NCBI GenBank assembly: GCA_003280105.1
Contig: QCFX01000010.1
Location: 1 to 53,162 of the forward strand
DNA length: 53,162 nt
From: Prochlorococcus sp. AG-363-N20
Lineage (GTDB): Bacteria > Cyanobacteriota > Cyanobacteriia > PCC-6307 > Cyanobiaceae
Direction: 5' to 3'
Below are positions 8,347 through 18,115 of the stretch, piece by piece. Below the pieces are notes generated by a model that had not been told where the DNA came from, did not search any database, and saw only the letters and a list, made by a program, of their open reading frames with translations. A program made the position numbers and the translations under genes. Each line of letters opens with the position of its first letter. The first letter of the stretch is position 1.

Positions 8347-9288
8347 ATGGTTTCCACCGCTCCCAAGACGGCTGAATCTCAAAGGCGCCGTAGTAGTGAC
8401 CCAATTAGTTGGTATTTATCAACAATTGGGCGTATCCCTCTTTTGACTCCTGCTGAGGAGATTGAGTTGGGTAATCAGGTTCAAGTGATGATGAACCTCA
8501 CTGAAGATTCTCTAATCAACGGGGAAACTAAAAAATTCAGTTCACATGAACGTCGTTTGATTCGTATTGGTCGACGGGCAAAAGAGCGAATGATGAAGGC
8601 CAATCTTCGATTGGTTGTAAGTGTTGCCAAGAAATACCAAGGCAAAGGATTGGAGCTTTTGGACCTTGTTCAAGAAGGTTCTCTTGGCTTAGAGCGTGCA
8701 GTGGAAAAGTTTGACCCTACTCGTGGTTACAAGTTTTCTACCTATGCTTTTTGGTGGATTAGGCAAAGCATGACGCGAGCCATTGCCTGTCAATCACGGA
8801 CAATTCGGTTGCCCGTGCATTTGAGCGAGAGACTTACAACTATTCGAAAAGTAAGTCTTGACCTGGCTCACAAATTAGGGGCAATGCCAAGTCGCATAGA
8901 GATTGCAGAGGCAATGGATATACCGTTGGAAGAACTTGATTCATTGCTTAGACAAGCACTCACAACTAGCAGCCTTGATGCGCCTGTAAATGGTGATGAG
9001 GGTCGCAGCTTTTTGGGTGACCTTATTGCAGACGCAACTGATGAAGAACCTTTAGACAAAGTTGAGCAAAGGATTCATCAGGAACAGCTTGGTAGATGGT
9101 TGAGTCATCTCAGCGAGCAAGAGCAACATGTTCTTAGACTTAGGTTTGGCTTGGAGGGAAATGAAAGGCATACTCTTGCTGAAATTGGCCGTCTTTTAGA
9201 GGTCTCTAGAGAACGAGTTCGACAAGTTGAATTAAAAGCACTTCGCAAACTTAGAAACTTAACTCGTAAGCTTCCTAGTGGTATTTGA
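8347..9288 (+). CDS. Group 2 (non-essential RpoD-like) sigma-70 factor
   Basis: The 313-residue protein has sigma regions 1.2 (WYLSTIGRIPLLTPAEEIELG), 2 (ANLRLVVSVAKKYQGKGLELLDLVQEG, and KFSTYAFWWIRQSM of the -10-binding helix), 3 and 4 (LRLRFGLEG and the helix-turn-helix SRERVRQVELKALRKLR). It lacks the long acidic region 1.1 of the primary cyanobacterial factor, hence the group 2 assignment. Such factors redirect RNA polymerase under light, nutrient or redox change. It starts at ATG 8347. Which paralogue this is cannot be decided from one copy, so no symbol is given. Confidence 0.9.
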   Translation: MVSTAPKTAESQRRRSSDPISWYLSTIGRIPLLTPAEEIELGNQVQVMMNLTEDSLINGETKKFSSHERRLIRIGRRAKERMMKANLRLVVSVAKKYQGKGLELLDLVQEGSLGLERAVEKFDPTRGYKFSTYAFWWIRQSMTRAIACQSRTIRLPVHLSERLTTIRKVSLDLAHKLGAMPSRIEIAEAMDIPLEELDSLLRQALTTSSLDAPVNGDEGRSFLGDLIADATDEEPLDKVEQRIHQEQLGRWLSHLSEQEQHVLRLRFGLEGNERHTLAEIGRLLEVSRERVRQVELKALRKLRNLTRKLPSGI

Positions 9289-9326
9289 TTTGAAGCGAAT
9301 TACCTTTATGCTCTTATTTTATATCT

Positions 9327-10427
9327 TCAATTGCTTTGCTCATCAGCCCAAATATAATTAGTTAGTTCATTCGGATCAGGTTCTTTTGCTTGCAATGCAA
9401 AGTCAATTGCATCAGAGACTATTTCATCTATTTCTTTTTCTATATCTCGCAATTCCTGACTTTTAACAAGCCCAGCCTCTGTAAGATCTTTCTCTAGTTT
9501 TTTTAAAGGATCCCTTTCTGCCCAGAATTTTTTTTCTTGTTCTGCGCGCAGCTCATCTGGGTCAGCTAATGAGTGACCTCGGAATCTATAGGTTAAGCAT
9601 TCTAAAAGTGTTGGACCTTCTCCTGCTCTTGCTCTTTCTAGGGCTCTTTGAGCGGCCCCACGAACTGCCATTACATCCATTCCGTCGACTTCTTCTCCTT
9701 TCATTCCAAAGGCTTCTGCTTTTCTCCAGATTTCTGGATCACTCGTTGCTCGATCATGAGCCATCCCAATTGCCCATTTGTTGTTCTCTACAACAAAAAG
9801 AATGGGCAATTTCCAGAGCTGAGCCATGTTTAGACATTCAAAAAATTGACCGTTATTACAAGTCCCATCTCCAAAAAACGCCGCAGTAACTGAATCACTA
9901 CTTGTATCGCTAAGAGCGTCACGCTTGTAGCGACTGGTAAAAGCTGCACCAAGTGCAACAGGGATTCCTTCTCCTATGAATGCATAACCGCCTAGTAAAT
10001 GGTGTTCTTTTGAGAAAAGGTGCATAGAACCTCCACGGCCCTTGCTGCAACCAGTCTCTTTGCCGAAAAGTTCGCTCATTACCTCTCTTGCAGGGACACC
10101 CGCGCTTAGGGCATGCACATGGTCTCTGTAAGTACTGCAAAACCAGTCATGTTGTTTTCTCATGGCACAGATCACACCTGAGCTAACAGCTTCTTGGCCG
10201 TTGTAGAGGTGAACGAAACCAAACATTTTCCCTCGGTAATACATTTCTGCACATTTATCTTCAAATCTTCGACCAAGAGTCATATCTCTGAAGAGCGTAA
10301 GACCTGTTTCTTTGTCCAAAATGGCAGGTTTTGCCGACACGTGATTCATCATTCTTTCGGCGTGATCGCCTGCCTCTATTGGCGTTTTGCCTGCTTGATT
10401 GGAGGCTGTTGCTGTTCCTTGGCTCAT
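9327..10427 (-). CDS. pdhA: Pyruvate dehydrogenase E1 component, alpha subunit
   Basis: The E1 alpha subunit binds thiamine diphosphate and decarboxylates pyruvate as an alpha2beta2 tetramer with PdhB. The thiamine-diphosphate motif runs from [16 protein letters not shown] to FVVENN at about residues 185-215. The phosphorylation-loop-like region [15 protein letters not shown] and the GRGGSMHLF loop are also present. The length of 366 residues is normal for the family. About 40 polar residues precede the conserved [11 protein letters not shown] segment. It is divergent from zipN with 104 bases between, and its E3 partner lpdA lies at the window start. Confidence 0.95.
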   Translation of the reverse strand: MSQGTATASNQAGKTPIEAGDHAERMMNHVSAKPAILDKETGLTLFRDMTLGRRFEDKCAEMYYRGKMFGFVHLYNGQEAVSSGVICAMRKQHDWFCSTYRDHVHALSAGVPAREVMSELFGKETGCSKGRGGSMHLFSKEHHLLGGYAFIGEGIPVALGAAFTSRYKRDALSDTSSDSVTAAFFGDGTCNNGQFFECLNMAQLWKLPILFVVENNKWAIGMAHDRATSDPEIWRKAEAFGMKGEEVDGMDVMAVRGAAQRALERARAGEGPTLLECLTYRFRGHSLADPDELRAEQEKKFWAERDPLKKLEKDLTEAGLVKSQELRDIEKEIDEIVSDAIDFALQAKEPDPNELTNYIWADEQSN

Positions 10428-10531
10428 GCCAAATGCCTATCACTTCTTTTACGACTGTAAGGGCCTGCGGAAGAAAAATGGGCAAAACCCCTTCTGATGC
10501 CTAGAGTCTGATGCCAATGGCTTAGCTGCGA

Positions 10532-12607
10532 GTGGAATTGCCAATTGATCATTTCCGCTTATTAGGGGTAAACCCTGCTATTGAGGCCGAAGCAGTTCTT
10601 CGTGCTCTTCAGTTGCGCTTAGATCGAGCCCCTGATCAGGGCTTTACAAATGAAGTACTTGCGCAACGTGCTGAATTATTACGACTCTCAGCAGACCTTT
10701 TGCTTGATTCAAAACTGCGCCAAGAGTATGAAACTGCTTTATTAGGAGGGGCTTCTGGTCTTGAACTTTCTTCTAGTAGAGAGGTGGCAGGGCTGATTTT
10801 GCTTTGGGAAGCAGATGCGTCTTATGAAGCTTTTAATCTTGCCAAAAAGAGTTTGCAGCCTCCTCAGGCACCCGCATTGGGAAGTGGGCGGGAAGCTGAT
10901 TTGACATTGGTGGCTGTGTTGTCATGTCGAGATGCAGCTCGTCAAGAACAAGAAGAAAGGCACTATGAGTCTTCTGCCTTGCTTTTGCAGCAGGGAATTC
11001 AGTTGCTCCAGCGAATAGGCAAGCTTCCAGATGAGCGCAAAGTTTTAGAAAAGGAATTGGAATCATTACTTCCTTACAGGATTCTTGATCTTTTGAGTAG
11101 AGACCTGGGTGAGCAGGAATCACATCAAAATGGAATTGAATTGCTCGACGGCCTTGTTCGAGAGAGAGGTGGTCTTGAAGGGCGAAATAGGTCAAAGATG
11201 ATTGGCGGGCTTTCACAAGCGGATTTTGAACTTTTTTTTCAACAAATAAGAAAATTTCTCACTGTGCAGGAACAACTTGATTTGTTTTTTACCTGGCAAA
11301 AAAGAGGATCTTTGGATGCAGGATTCCTTGGGGCTATCGCATTGGTGGCAGCAGGCTTTTCACAACGCAAGCCAGAAAAATTGCATCAAGCTCGAAAACA
11401 GCTAAAGAAGATTGATATTCCAGGCTTAGATCCAATGCCATTGCTTGGATGTGTAGACCTTTTGCTGGCCGACATTAAACAAGCTGAGGAACGGTTTGGA
11501 AAAAGCTCAGATCATGAACTAAGTGATTGGCTTGAGAATTATCCAGGAGAAATATTGGAAGCTCTTTGTGATTATTCTCGAGACTGGCTAAGAAGAGATG
11601 TTTTGCCTGGTTATAGAGATGTTGATTCAAATGCAATTGATCTCGAGGCATGGTTTGCAGATCGAGATGTTCAGAGTTATTTAGAGGATTTAGACGACAA
11701 AGGAGCTTTTGGATTATCTAAATCTAGCTTCTCCTTTTTGTCATCAAATTCCTCAGAAAAAAAAGAAGAGTCCAATATCTCACAGGAAAAAAGTGATTTT
11801 GAATCTACTGAGATTGACACTGAGAAGGATGGTGATCTTCTAGAAGATTGCTCTGAAGAGAAAACAGATCCTATAGAGAAAGGATCTTCCCAGTTGCTCC
11901 AAAATAATCTTGCAATCTCCTGGCTTGTTGATCTAAAGGGTCGAGCTATCAACTGGTCAGTGCAAATCATTCCTTCACTGAGGAAAGTTGCTCCTCATTC
12001 GAAGGTTTTTGCTGGTTTGGTTGTTTTGATTTCTGGCATCTCAATCAGTTATTTCCACTTGCGTAATAGACCTTCTTTAGAACTTGTTAGTACTCAAAAG
12101 GAAATCAGCAAAGCTTTAACTCCAGAACCTTCTCAAGATCTGAAATTAATTGATTCTGCTCAGGAAGAGATTTCTTCAGGAATTAAAAGCGCCGAAGAAG
12201 CTTTGCCTATAGAGCCGTTAACTGTTGATAACCCCAGCAAAAAACAAGTTCAAGCTCTTCTGGAGGCATGGTTGAAAGGCAAGGCCTCGGTGCTTTCTGG
12301 AGGAGATAGTGCTGATTTGCCAATAGTCGCAAGACCCTCCCTATTGAAACGCATTCAATTGGACAGGGATAAAGACCGACAAAATAAAGAGAAGCAATTA
12401 ATTGAGGCATCGATCACTTCCTTAAAGTTGGTTGATAAAACTGCAAAGAGAATTGAAGCAAAAGTCAAACTCACATATAAAGATCAAAGAATTAATGCTG
12501 ATGGTGAAATAGTTTCTGAAACCTTGATACCTTCTTTAAAAGTTACTTATATCCTTGGACGAGAGAAAGAACTTTGGCAATTGGTTGCCTTTATAAGTGG
12601 TGACTAG
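10532..12607 (+). CDS. zipN: Cell division protein of the ZipN/Ftn2/ARC6 family
   Basis: In cyanobacteria this protein tethers FtsZ at mid-cell and organises the divisome; the plastid homologue is ARC6. The N-terminus (IDHFRLLGVNP, about residues 5-75) is the divergent J-like domain. A helical cytoplasmic region follows, then an acidic Ser/Glu-rich linker at about 400-450, one membrane helix near 490-510 (VFAGLVVLISGISISYF) and a C-terminal ARC6-type domain ending in LWQLVAFISGD. The start is GTG 10532. At 691 residues it has the length usual for cyanobacteria. Confidence 0.92.
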   Translation: MELPIDHFRLLGVNPAIEAEAVLRALQLRLDRAPDQGFTNEVLAQRAELLRLSADLLLDSKLRQEYETALLGGASGLELSSSREVAGLILLWEADASYEAFNLAKKSLQPPQAPALGSGREADLTLVAVLSCRDAARQEQEERHYESSALLLQQGIQLLQRIGKLPDERKVLEKELESLLPYRILDLLSRDLGEQESHQNGIELLDGLVRERGGLEGRNRSKMIGGLSQADFELFFQQIRKFLTVQEQLDLFFTWQKRGSLDAGFLGAIALVAAGFSQRKPEKLHQARKQLKKIDIPGLDPMPLLGCVDLLLADIKQAEERFGKSSDHELSDWLENYPGEILEALCDYSRDWLRRDVLPGYRDVDSNAIDLEAWFADRDVQSYLEDLDDKGAFGLSKSSFSFLSSNSSEKKEESNISQEKSDFESTEIDTEKDGDLLEDCSEEKTDPIEKGSSQLLQNNLAISWLVDLKGRAINWSVQIIPSLRKVAPHSKVFAGLVVLISGISISYFHLRNRPSLELVSTQKEISKALTPEPSQDLKLIDSAQEEISSGIKSAEEALPIEPLTVDNPSKKQVQALLEAWLKGKASVLSGGDSADLPIVARPSLLKRIQLDRDKDRQNKEKQLIEASITSLKLVDKTAKRIEAKVKLTYKDQRINADGEIVSETLIPSLKVTYILGREKELWQLVAFISGD

Positions 12608-12676
12608 TTATAGATTGCCCTATTGAAGAAAAATTTTTTCAACCTTACTCTTCCCTGATCTTTACTATTACCCAAA

Positions 12677-14143
12677 ATGTTTGATGAGCTTTCAGCCCGT
12701 TTTGAAGATGCAGTCAAAGGGCTAAAAGGAGAGGCACAAATTAGTGAAGGAAATATAGAAGGAGCGCTTAAAGAAGTTCGAAGAGCTTTACTAGAAGCTG
12801 ATGTAAGCCTTTCTGTTGTAAAAGGCTTTGTTGAAGAGGTAAGGCAAAAGGCTCTTGGCGCAGAGGTTGTGAGAGGGGTTTCTCCAGATCAGAAATTTAT
12901 TCAAGTAGTGCATGAAGAATTAGTCGAAGTGATGGGAGGAGCGAACACTCCTTTGACAAGTTCTCAAGATGAACCAACTGTAGTTCTAATGGCAGGACTT
13001 CAAGGAGCTGGCAAAACCACAGCCACCGCCAAGCTTGGACTGTATCTCAAAGAACAAGGGCGCAAAATATTGATGGTTGCAGCTGATGTCTATCGGCCTG
13101 CTGCTATTGATCAATTGCAAACACTAGGAGATCAAATAGATGTTGAGGTTTTTAGTCTTGGTGCAGAAGTAAAGCCAGAGGAAATAGCAGCAGCGGGGCT
13201 TTCCAAGGCAAAAGAAGAAGGCTTAGACATGGTTTTAGTCGATACAGCTGGGAGGCTTCAGATAGATGAAGAGATGATGGATGAAATGGTTCGAATACGT
13301 TCGGCCGTAGAACCTAAGGAAGTTTTATTAGTTGTTGATTCTATGATTGGCCAAGAGGCCGCAGACCTGACAAGAGCATTTCATGAAAAGGTAGGTATTA
13401 CAGGCGCAGTGCTAACAAAACTGGATGGTGATTCAAGAGGTGGAGCGGCATTATCTATAAGAAAAATTAGTGGTCAACCAATCAAATTCATTGGTACGGG
13501 GGAGAAGGTTGAAGCTTTACAGCCATTCCATCCAGAACGAATGGCAAGTCGAATTTTGGGGATGGGAGATGTATTGACTCTTGTAGAAAAGGCCCAGAAA
13601 GCTGTGGAGCTTGCAGATGCAGAGCAAATGCAGAGAAAGCTTCAGGAAGCAACGTTTGATTTTTCTGACTTTGTAAAACAGATGAGATTAATTAAACGAA
13701 TGGGGTCTTTGGGTGGACTCATGAAAATGATTCCAGGGATGAACAAAATTGATGATGGGATGCTTAAAAGTGGCGAGGAGCAGTTGAAACGAATTGAGGC
13801 GATGATTGGTTCTATGACTGAGGCAGAGCGAACTCAGCCAGAACTATTAGCGGCTCAACCGTCTAGAAGAAAAAGAGTAGGTATTGGTAGTGGACACACT
13901 GCGGCTGAGGTGGACAAGGTTTTGGCTGATTTTCAGAAAATGCGGGGCTTAATGAAGCAGATGTCTAGCGGAACCATGCCAGGAATGGGAGGTATGCCAG
14001 GAATGGGAGGTATGCCAGGAATGGGAGGTATGCCAGGAATTCCTATGGGGGCACAACAAAATGGGAGAGCAGGACGCGGGGGGGCAACAGCAACTCGAAA
14101 GCAGCGACCAGTCAAAAAAAAGAAGGGTTTTGGAGACCTTTGA
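12677..14143 (+). CDS. ffh: Signal recognition particle protein Ffh
   Basis: Ffh binds signal sequences of nascent membrane proteins and delivers ribosomes to FtsY. The N domain leads to the GTPase domain with GLQGAGKTTATAKL (about residues 107-120), DVYRPAAIDQL, DTAGRLQ and TKLDGDSRGGA. The M domain carries FVKQMRLIKRMGSLGGLMKMIPGM and the RNA-binding RRKRVGIGSG segment. The tail holds three and a half Met-rich GMPGMG repeats and a basic end. The ATG at 12677 is the natural start. rpsP follows on the same strand. Confidence 0.97.
   Translation: MFDELSARFEDAVKGLKGEAQISEGNIEGALKEVRRALLEADVSLSVVKGFVEEVRQKALGAEVVRGVSPDQKFIQVVHEELVEVMGGANTPLTSSQDEPTVVLMAGLQGAGKTTATAKLGLYLKEQGRKILMVAADVYRPAAIDQLQTLGDQIDVEVFSLGAEVKPEEIAAAGLSKAKEEGLDMVLVDTAGRLQIDEEMMDEMVRIRSAVEPKEVLLVVDSMIGQEAADLTRAFHEKVGITGAVLTKLDGDSRGGAALSIRKISGQPIKFIGTGEKVEALQPFHPERMASRILGMGDVLTLVEKAQKAVELADAEQMQRKLQEATFDFSDFVKQMRLIKRMGSLGGLMKMIPGMNKIDDGMLKSGEEQLKRIEAMIGSMTEAERTQPELLAAQPSRRKRVGIGSGHTAAEVDKVLADFQKMRGLMKQMSSGTMPGMGGMPGMGGMPGMGGMPGIPMGAQQNGRAGRGGATATRKQRPVKKKKGFGDL
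13976..14040 (+). repeat. 18-bp tandem repeat inside ffh
   Basis: The unit ATGCCAGGAATGGGAGGT is repeated three times, with a partial fourth copy, and encodes repeated MPGMGG. The copies are identical at the base level, which suggests recent slippage or expansion. It lies in the flexible Met/Gly tail of Ffh and does not change frame because the unit is a multiple of three. Confidence 0.9.
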
Positions 14144-14217
14144 CCCTCAGCAGGTTAATCTGTTTGTTTGACGGGAAATTTCTCGCCAAAGTGAACACCT
14201 GATTTTACTTGTAAACG

Positions 14218-14595
14218 ATGATAAAGCTCCGCCTTAAGCGGTTCGGAAAGAAGGGAGAAGCGAGTTTCCGTTTGGTTGCCTGTAACAGCACCTCACGTCG
14301 CGATGGCCGCCCACTTCAGGAATTAGGTTTTTATAACCCTCGAACTAAAGAAACAAGACTTGATACGGAAGCTTTGCGAACTCGCCTTAGTCAAGGAGCT
14401 CAACCAACTGAAGCGGTTAGATCTCTTTTGGAAAAAGGAGGTTTATTAGAGAAAAAAGTTCGACCTGCTGTATTAGTAGGGAAGGCAAAGCAAGAAGCTG
14501 CACGAAAGCTGGCTTCAAAACAAGCGGTTAAAGATAACTCTTCTAAAGTTGAAGATTCTCAGGAAGAAACTTCAACCGATAACACAGAATCCTGA
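14218..14595 (+). CDS. rpsP: 30S ribosomal protein S16
   Basis: The first 80 residues match S16: [37 protein letters not shown] and the [16 protein letters not shown] segment. The remaining 45 residues are a basic then acidic low-complexity tail, a longer extension than in E. coli S16 and common in cyanobacteria. S16 stabilises the 5' domain of 16S rRNA. The stop is followed eight bases later by the PhoH gene start, so these two are probably one transcription unit with ffh. Confidence 0.96.
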   Translation: MIKLRLKRFGKKGEASFRLVACNSTSRRDGRPLQELGFYNPRTKETRLDTEALRTRLSQGAQPTEAVRSLLEKGGLLEKKVRPAVLVGKAKQEAARKLASKQAVKDNSSKVEDSQEETSTDNTES

Positions 14596-14603
14596 TCCTT
14601 CCA

Positions 14604-15572
14604 ATGCATGAAGCAGCCTCCTGTGGTCGCTTCTCTGTTGATTTACCTGATTCAGATGCAGCCATTGCATTATCTGGTATTGGGCAAAAGAACCTTTTTT
14701 ATTTAGAAACTCTCACAGGGGCTTCTTTTGTGATGAGGGGTTTGCAATTGGAAATAAGTGGGCAATTGACTCATGTTGAGAAAGCTTGTGCATTAATTGA
14801 ACTGATTCGCCCTATCTGGGAAGAAGGACAAGTGGTGTCAGAAGTTGATTTGCATACTGCTTTTAATGCTTTAGATGCTGGAGATAGTGCTGCCCATGCT
14901 CAATTGGGACAGAAAGTGCTTGCAAGAAGTCAGAGAGGTAATCTTTTGAGACCAAGAACTATTCGCCAAAAAGCTTATTTAGAAGCGATGGAAAAGTATG
15001 ACCTCACGTTTGGGTTGGGTCCAGCAGGTACAGGGAAAACTTTTTTGGCAACAGTTCTTGCAGTCCGAATGCTTACTGAGAGAAAAGTAGAAAGACTGAT
15101 TCTTACAAGGCCAGCTGTAGAAGCAGGCGAAAGGCTTGGGTTTCTTCCTGGAGATCTTCAGCAGAAGGTTGACCCATACCTGCGCCCGCTTTATGACGCC
15201 TTGCACTCTTTGCTTGGGCCAGAAAAAACAACTACTTTGCTTGAAAAAGGGGTAATAGAAGTAGCTCCTCTTGCCTATATGAGAGGGCGGACTCTTGAGG
15301 GGGCATTTGTCATTCTTGACGAGGCTCAAAATACAACCTCAGCTCAAATGCAAATGGTTTTGACTCGAATGGGCGAACGTTCTCGCATGGTTGTTAATGG
15401 AGATGTAACACAGGTTGACTTGCCTGCAGGTCAGAAGAGTGGCTTGCTAGAAGCCTCGGAATTGTTGAAATCTGTTGATGGAGTTGCTGTCTGTCGCTTG
15501 ACTTCTGCCGATATCGTTAGGCATCCTTTGGTTCAGAAGGTGGTAGATGCTTATGCCAATAAAGATAGGTAA
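14604..15572 (+). CDS. PhoH family ATPase
   Basis: A cytoplasmic P-loop ATPase of the PhoH group, linked in other bacteria to RNA metabolism; its exact role here is not known. A KH-like N-terminal region is followed by the PhoH core: FGLGPAGTGKTFLA Walker A at about residues 138-151, RPAVEAGERLGFLPGDL, and FVILDEAQNTT Walker B with the sensor VNGDVTQVD. The length of 322 residues is standard. It sits between rpsP and a Bax-inhibitor-like gene. Confidence 0.9.
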   Translation: MHEAASCGRFSVDLPDSDAAIALSGIGQKNLFYLETLTGASFVMRGLQLEISGQLTHVEKACALIELIRPIWEEGQVVSEVDLHTAFNALDAGDSAAHAQLGQKVLARSQRGNLLRPRTIRQKAYLEAMEKYDLTFGLGPAGTGKTFLATVLAVRMLTERKVERLILTRPAVEAGERLGFLPGDLQQKVDPYLRPLYDALHSLLGPEKTTTLLEKGVIEVAPLAYMRGRTLEGAFVILDEAQNTTSAQMQMVLTRMGERSRMVVNGDVTQVDLPAGQKSGLLEASELLKSVDGVAVCRLTSADIVRHPLVQKVVDAYANKDR

Positions 15573-15651
15573 TAGGGAGATCCGCACTAACAATTTCAGC
15601 AGTTCCTTTTATTTACTGGCAAAGTAAAGGGGTTATTAGATCTGGTGGGTT

Positions 15652-16389
15652 ATGCCAGCAAGCAGCAATTTTCAACAAGCTATTCGTGAGGCACAGTCAA
15701 GTGCTCTTGTAGGGCCAAATGTCGTCAACAAGGCTTTGCCTTATGTCGGCGGTGGAATGGTTCTTACCGCTGGAGGAGTTATTGGAGGCCTTTCACTCCA
15801 AGCGACTAACCCAGCATTATTTATGCCACTTTTTTGGGTCGCCTTAATTGGAAACTTGATTTTGTTCTTTGTCGCTCAGAATGTCGCGATGAAGGCAAAT
15901 AACAGTACTGCACTGCCTTTGCTAAGTGCTTACAGCATCATTACTGGCTACACACTTAGCGGAATTGTCGCAATCGCAATTGGCACTGCTGGTATTGGAG
16001 CTGTTGGTACAGCCGCTCTTGCGACAGGAATTACTTTTGGAATCGCTTCTGTTGTTGGTCGTCGTATGAGTGATAGTGTCGGCCAGGCATTGAGTGGTGT
16101 AGTAGGTCTTGGCTTAATTGGCTTGATTGTTGCAATGTTGGTTCAGCTAATTGGAGGACTATTTGCTCCTGGGATGTTTGGTGGGAGTGGCTTTGAGTTA
16201 ATGATTGCAGGTTTCGGGACTGTCCTTTTCGTTGGAATGTCTTTTGTTGACTTTTATACGATGCCTAGGACTTATAGGGATGATCAGTATTTGGCAGGTG
16301 CATTGGGAATGTATTTAACCTATATAAACTTGTTTATTTTTATTCTTCGATTAATGATTGCTTTGCAAGGTGGTGGACGTCGAGACTGA
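15652..16389 (+). CDS. Bax inhibitor-1 (BI-1/YccA) family membrane protein
   Basis: The 245-residue protein has about seven hydrophobic helices. Family features include the helix GYTLSGIVAIAIGTAG, the FGIASVVGRR turn and the closing FVDFYTMPRTYRDDQYLAGALGMYLTYINLFIFILRLM. BI-1 members are pH-sensitive calcium leak channels or protease modulators in other organisms; the role in cyanobacteria is unknown. The ATG at 15652 starts the protein. A strong hairpin terminator follows within 26 bases. Confidence 0.85.
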   Translation: MPASSNFQQAIREAQSSALVGPNVVNKALPYVGGGMVLTAGGVIGGLSLQATNPALFMPLFWVALIGNLILFFVAQNVAMKANNSTALPLLSAYSIITGYTLSGIVAIAIGTAGIGAVGTAALATGITFGIASVVGRRMSDSVGQALSGVVGLGLIGLIVAMLVQLIGGLFAPGMFGGSGFELMIAGFGTVLFVGMSFVDFYTMPRTYRDDQYLAGALGMYLTYINLFIFILRLMIALQGGGRRD

Positions 16390-16414
16390 ATTTGTAAAGG
16401 AGTTCAACCTATTC

Positions 16415-16448
16415 AATAAAAAAAGGGCTTATTAGCCCTTTTTTTATT
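16415..16448. terminator. Bidirectional Rho-independent terminator
   Basis: A perfect 15-bp stem (arms 16415-16429 and 16434-16448) with a four-base loop, GGGCT at the top and seven A/T pairs at the base. It gives a U run on both strands. It lies between convergent genes, and the TAA of the minus-strand gene (16444-16446) is part of the stem. Confidence 0.93.
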
Positions 16449-16986
16449 GAGTAGATTCTGCAATTGCATTAATACTCAGTGCAATTGCAAGTTTTTGATC
16501 TTTGTCATAACCCCATTTCGAAAGAAAAGCTTCATCTTCTCTTTCCTCTCCTAATTCTTTAGTTGCTTTAAGAAGAGCATCTAACCTTTTTTTTACTTCA
16601 TGCGTGTCTAACACTCTCAGGAGATCTTGACATCTTGAGGTTATTCTTTTTGAGGCTGACTCCCTTTCAAGGTCTCCTTTTCGCGCATGATGAATCGCCA
16701 TTGCAGTACTCATTGCAAGGTTGCGAGCCGCTAGATCTACAACTTCTTCGCCACCAGCTCTAAGTTGTACTACAAGAGGATCAGGGAGTCGATCCATTAG
16801 AGGACAATCACTTGACAAGCTAACAACAAAAAAACCACGTATTCCGTCTCTTGTTGTCAAGAGTTCTCCAACTTTGTCTGCAAGAACTTCGTCACTCAGT
16901 TCCCCTTTTTCCCAAGAATGGCACCAAAGCATTGCTATTTGCAGCGTATTTTCAAAAGTTTGATTCTTGTTGGTCATGGCTTTCAT
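16444..16986 (-). CDS. Conserved protein of unknown function
   Basis: I do not recognise a named family. The 180-residue product is soluble and mostly helical by composition, with no signal or membrane segment. It contains an acidic stretch (ELGEEREDEAFLSKWGYD near the C-terminus) and an internal GIRGFFVVSLSSDCPLMDRLPDPLVVQL region that looks like a conserved core. The ATG at 16986 (with a second at 16977) lies 41 bases from the divergent era start. The clean frame and the shared terminator support a real gene. Confidence 0.75.
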   Translation of the reverse strand: MKAMTNKNQTFENTLQIAMLWCHSWEKGELSDEVLADKVGELLTTRDGIRGFFVVSLSSDCPLMDRLPDPLVVQLRAGGEEVVDLAARNLAMSTAMAIHHARKGDLERESASKRITSRCQDLLRVLDTHEVKKRLDALLKATKELGEEREDEAFLSKWGYDKDQKLAIALSINAIAESTQ

Positions 16987-17027
16987 TTAAGTTTGGCTTC
17001 AGGTGATCGAGAGACCAAATTCAGGTC

Positions 17028-17972
17028 ATGTCTTTGAAAGAGCAAATACCCAAGGACTATCGGTCAGGTTTTGTCGCCTTAATAGGTAGACCAAATGTAG
17101 GCAAATCAACTTTAGTTAATCAATTAGTAGGTGAGAAAGTGGCAATCACCTCTCCAGTTGCTCAGACCACTCGCATTCGTCTACGGGCAATTGTGACCAC
17201 CTCAAAAGCTCAATTGATAATGGTTGATACTCCAGGGATACATAAGCCGCACCATTTACTTGGAGAAAGACTTGTTAAAAGTGCTAGGTCGACTATAGGA
17301 GAGGTAGATGTCGTATTGCTTTTACTGGATGGCTCTCAATTGCCAGGTAAAGGTGATAATTACATAATCAACCTGCTAAAGCAACAAAAATTGCCTGTAG
17401 TAGTTGTTTTGAATAAGTGGGACTTAGTGGGGAATGAGCAGAGCCAAAAGCGCGAAAAACTGTATAGGGATTTCTTGAGGCAGTCTTCTTGGCCTGTTTT
17501 TCGATGTAGTGCTCTAAAAGGTGATGGATGCCTTGATTTGCCGAAAGTTTTGACGGAATACTTGCCATTAGGTCCCCAGCTTTACCCTCCTGAATTGAGG
17601 TCAGACCAGCCTGAAAAGATTCTTCTTGCTGAATTAATTCGTGAACAGGTTCTGCTTCATACCAGAGAGGAAGTCCCTCATAGTGTTGCCGTTAGTATTG
17701 ATCGCGTGGAAGAAATCCCATCTAAGAAAAAAAAACCAAATAGCAAAAATCACACTGCCTTATTGGCAACAATATTGGTAGAGAGAAAAAGCCAGAAAGG
17801 CATATTGATTGGAAAGGCAGGTTCTATGCTCAAAACTATTGGTAAAGAAGCACGCTTTCAGATTCAAGCCCTAATAGATGGCCCAGTCTATTTGGAACTC
17901 TTCGTAAAGGTTGTTCCAGATTGGCGAAGTAAGCCGGCCCGCTTAGCAGAGTTGGGTTATGAGGAGAATTAA
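17028..17972 (+). CDS. era: GTPase Era
   Basis: Era binds the 3' end of 16S rRNA during 30S assembly. The GTPase motifs are GRPNVGKSTLVNQ (G1, about residues 20-32), a switch threonine in TSPVAQTTR, DTPGIHKP (G3) and NKWD (G4). The C-terminal KH domain shows ILVERKSQKGILIGKAGSMLKTIGKEAR, the RNA-binding signature of Era. It ends at ELGYEEN and has the standard length of 314 residues. Confidence 0.96.
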   Translation: MSLKEQIPKDYRSGFVALIGRPNVGKSTLVNQLVGEKVAITSPVAQTTRIRLRAIVTTSKAQLIMVDTPGIHKPHHLLGERLVKSARSTIGEVDVVLLLLDGSQLPGKGDNYIINLLKQQKLPVVVVLNKWDLVGNEQSQKREKLYRDFLRQSSWPVFRCSALKGDGCLDLPKVLTEYLPLGPQLYPPELRSDQPEKILLAELIREQVLLHTREEVPHSVAVSIDRVEEIPSKKKKPNSKNHTALLATILVERKSQKGILIGKAGSMLKTIGKEARFQIQALIDGPVYLELFVKVVPDWRSKPARLAELGYEEN

Positions 17973-18115
17973 TGGGATTTTTAACTAGAACTTTCCTGGC
18001 CCCTCGATTTTGCGCCCGCTTCTTTTATCGTTGAATTGCATAGGAAGAATTACTGTCAAGTAGTTAACTCTTGTGGAATTTCCCACAAGAGTTTGATCAA
18101 GCGATTTGCAAAATT

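Noticed and set aside
13976-14040. CRISPR-like array
   Set aside because: Direct repeats have no spacers and lie within the ffh tail as coding 18-bp tandem repeats.
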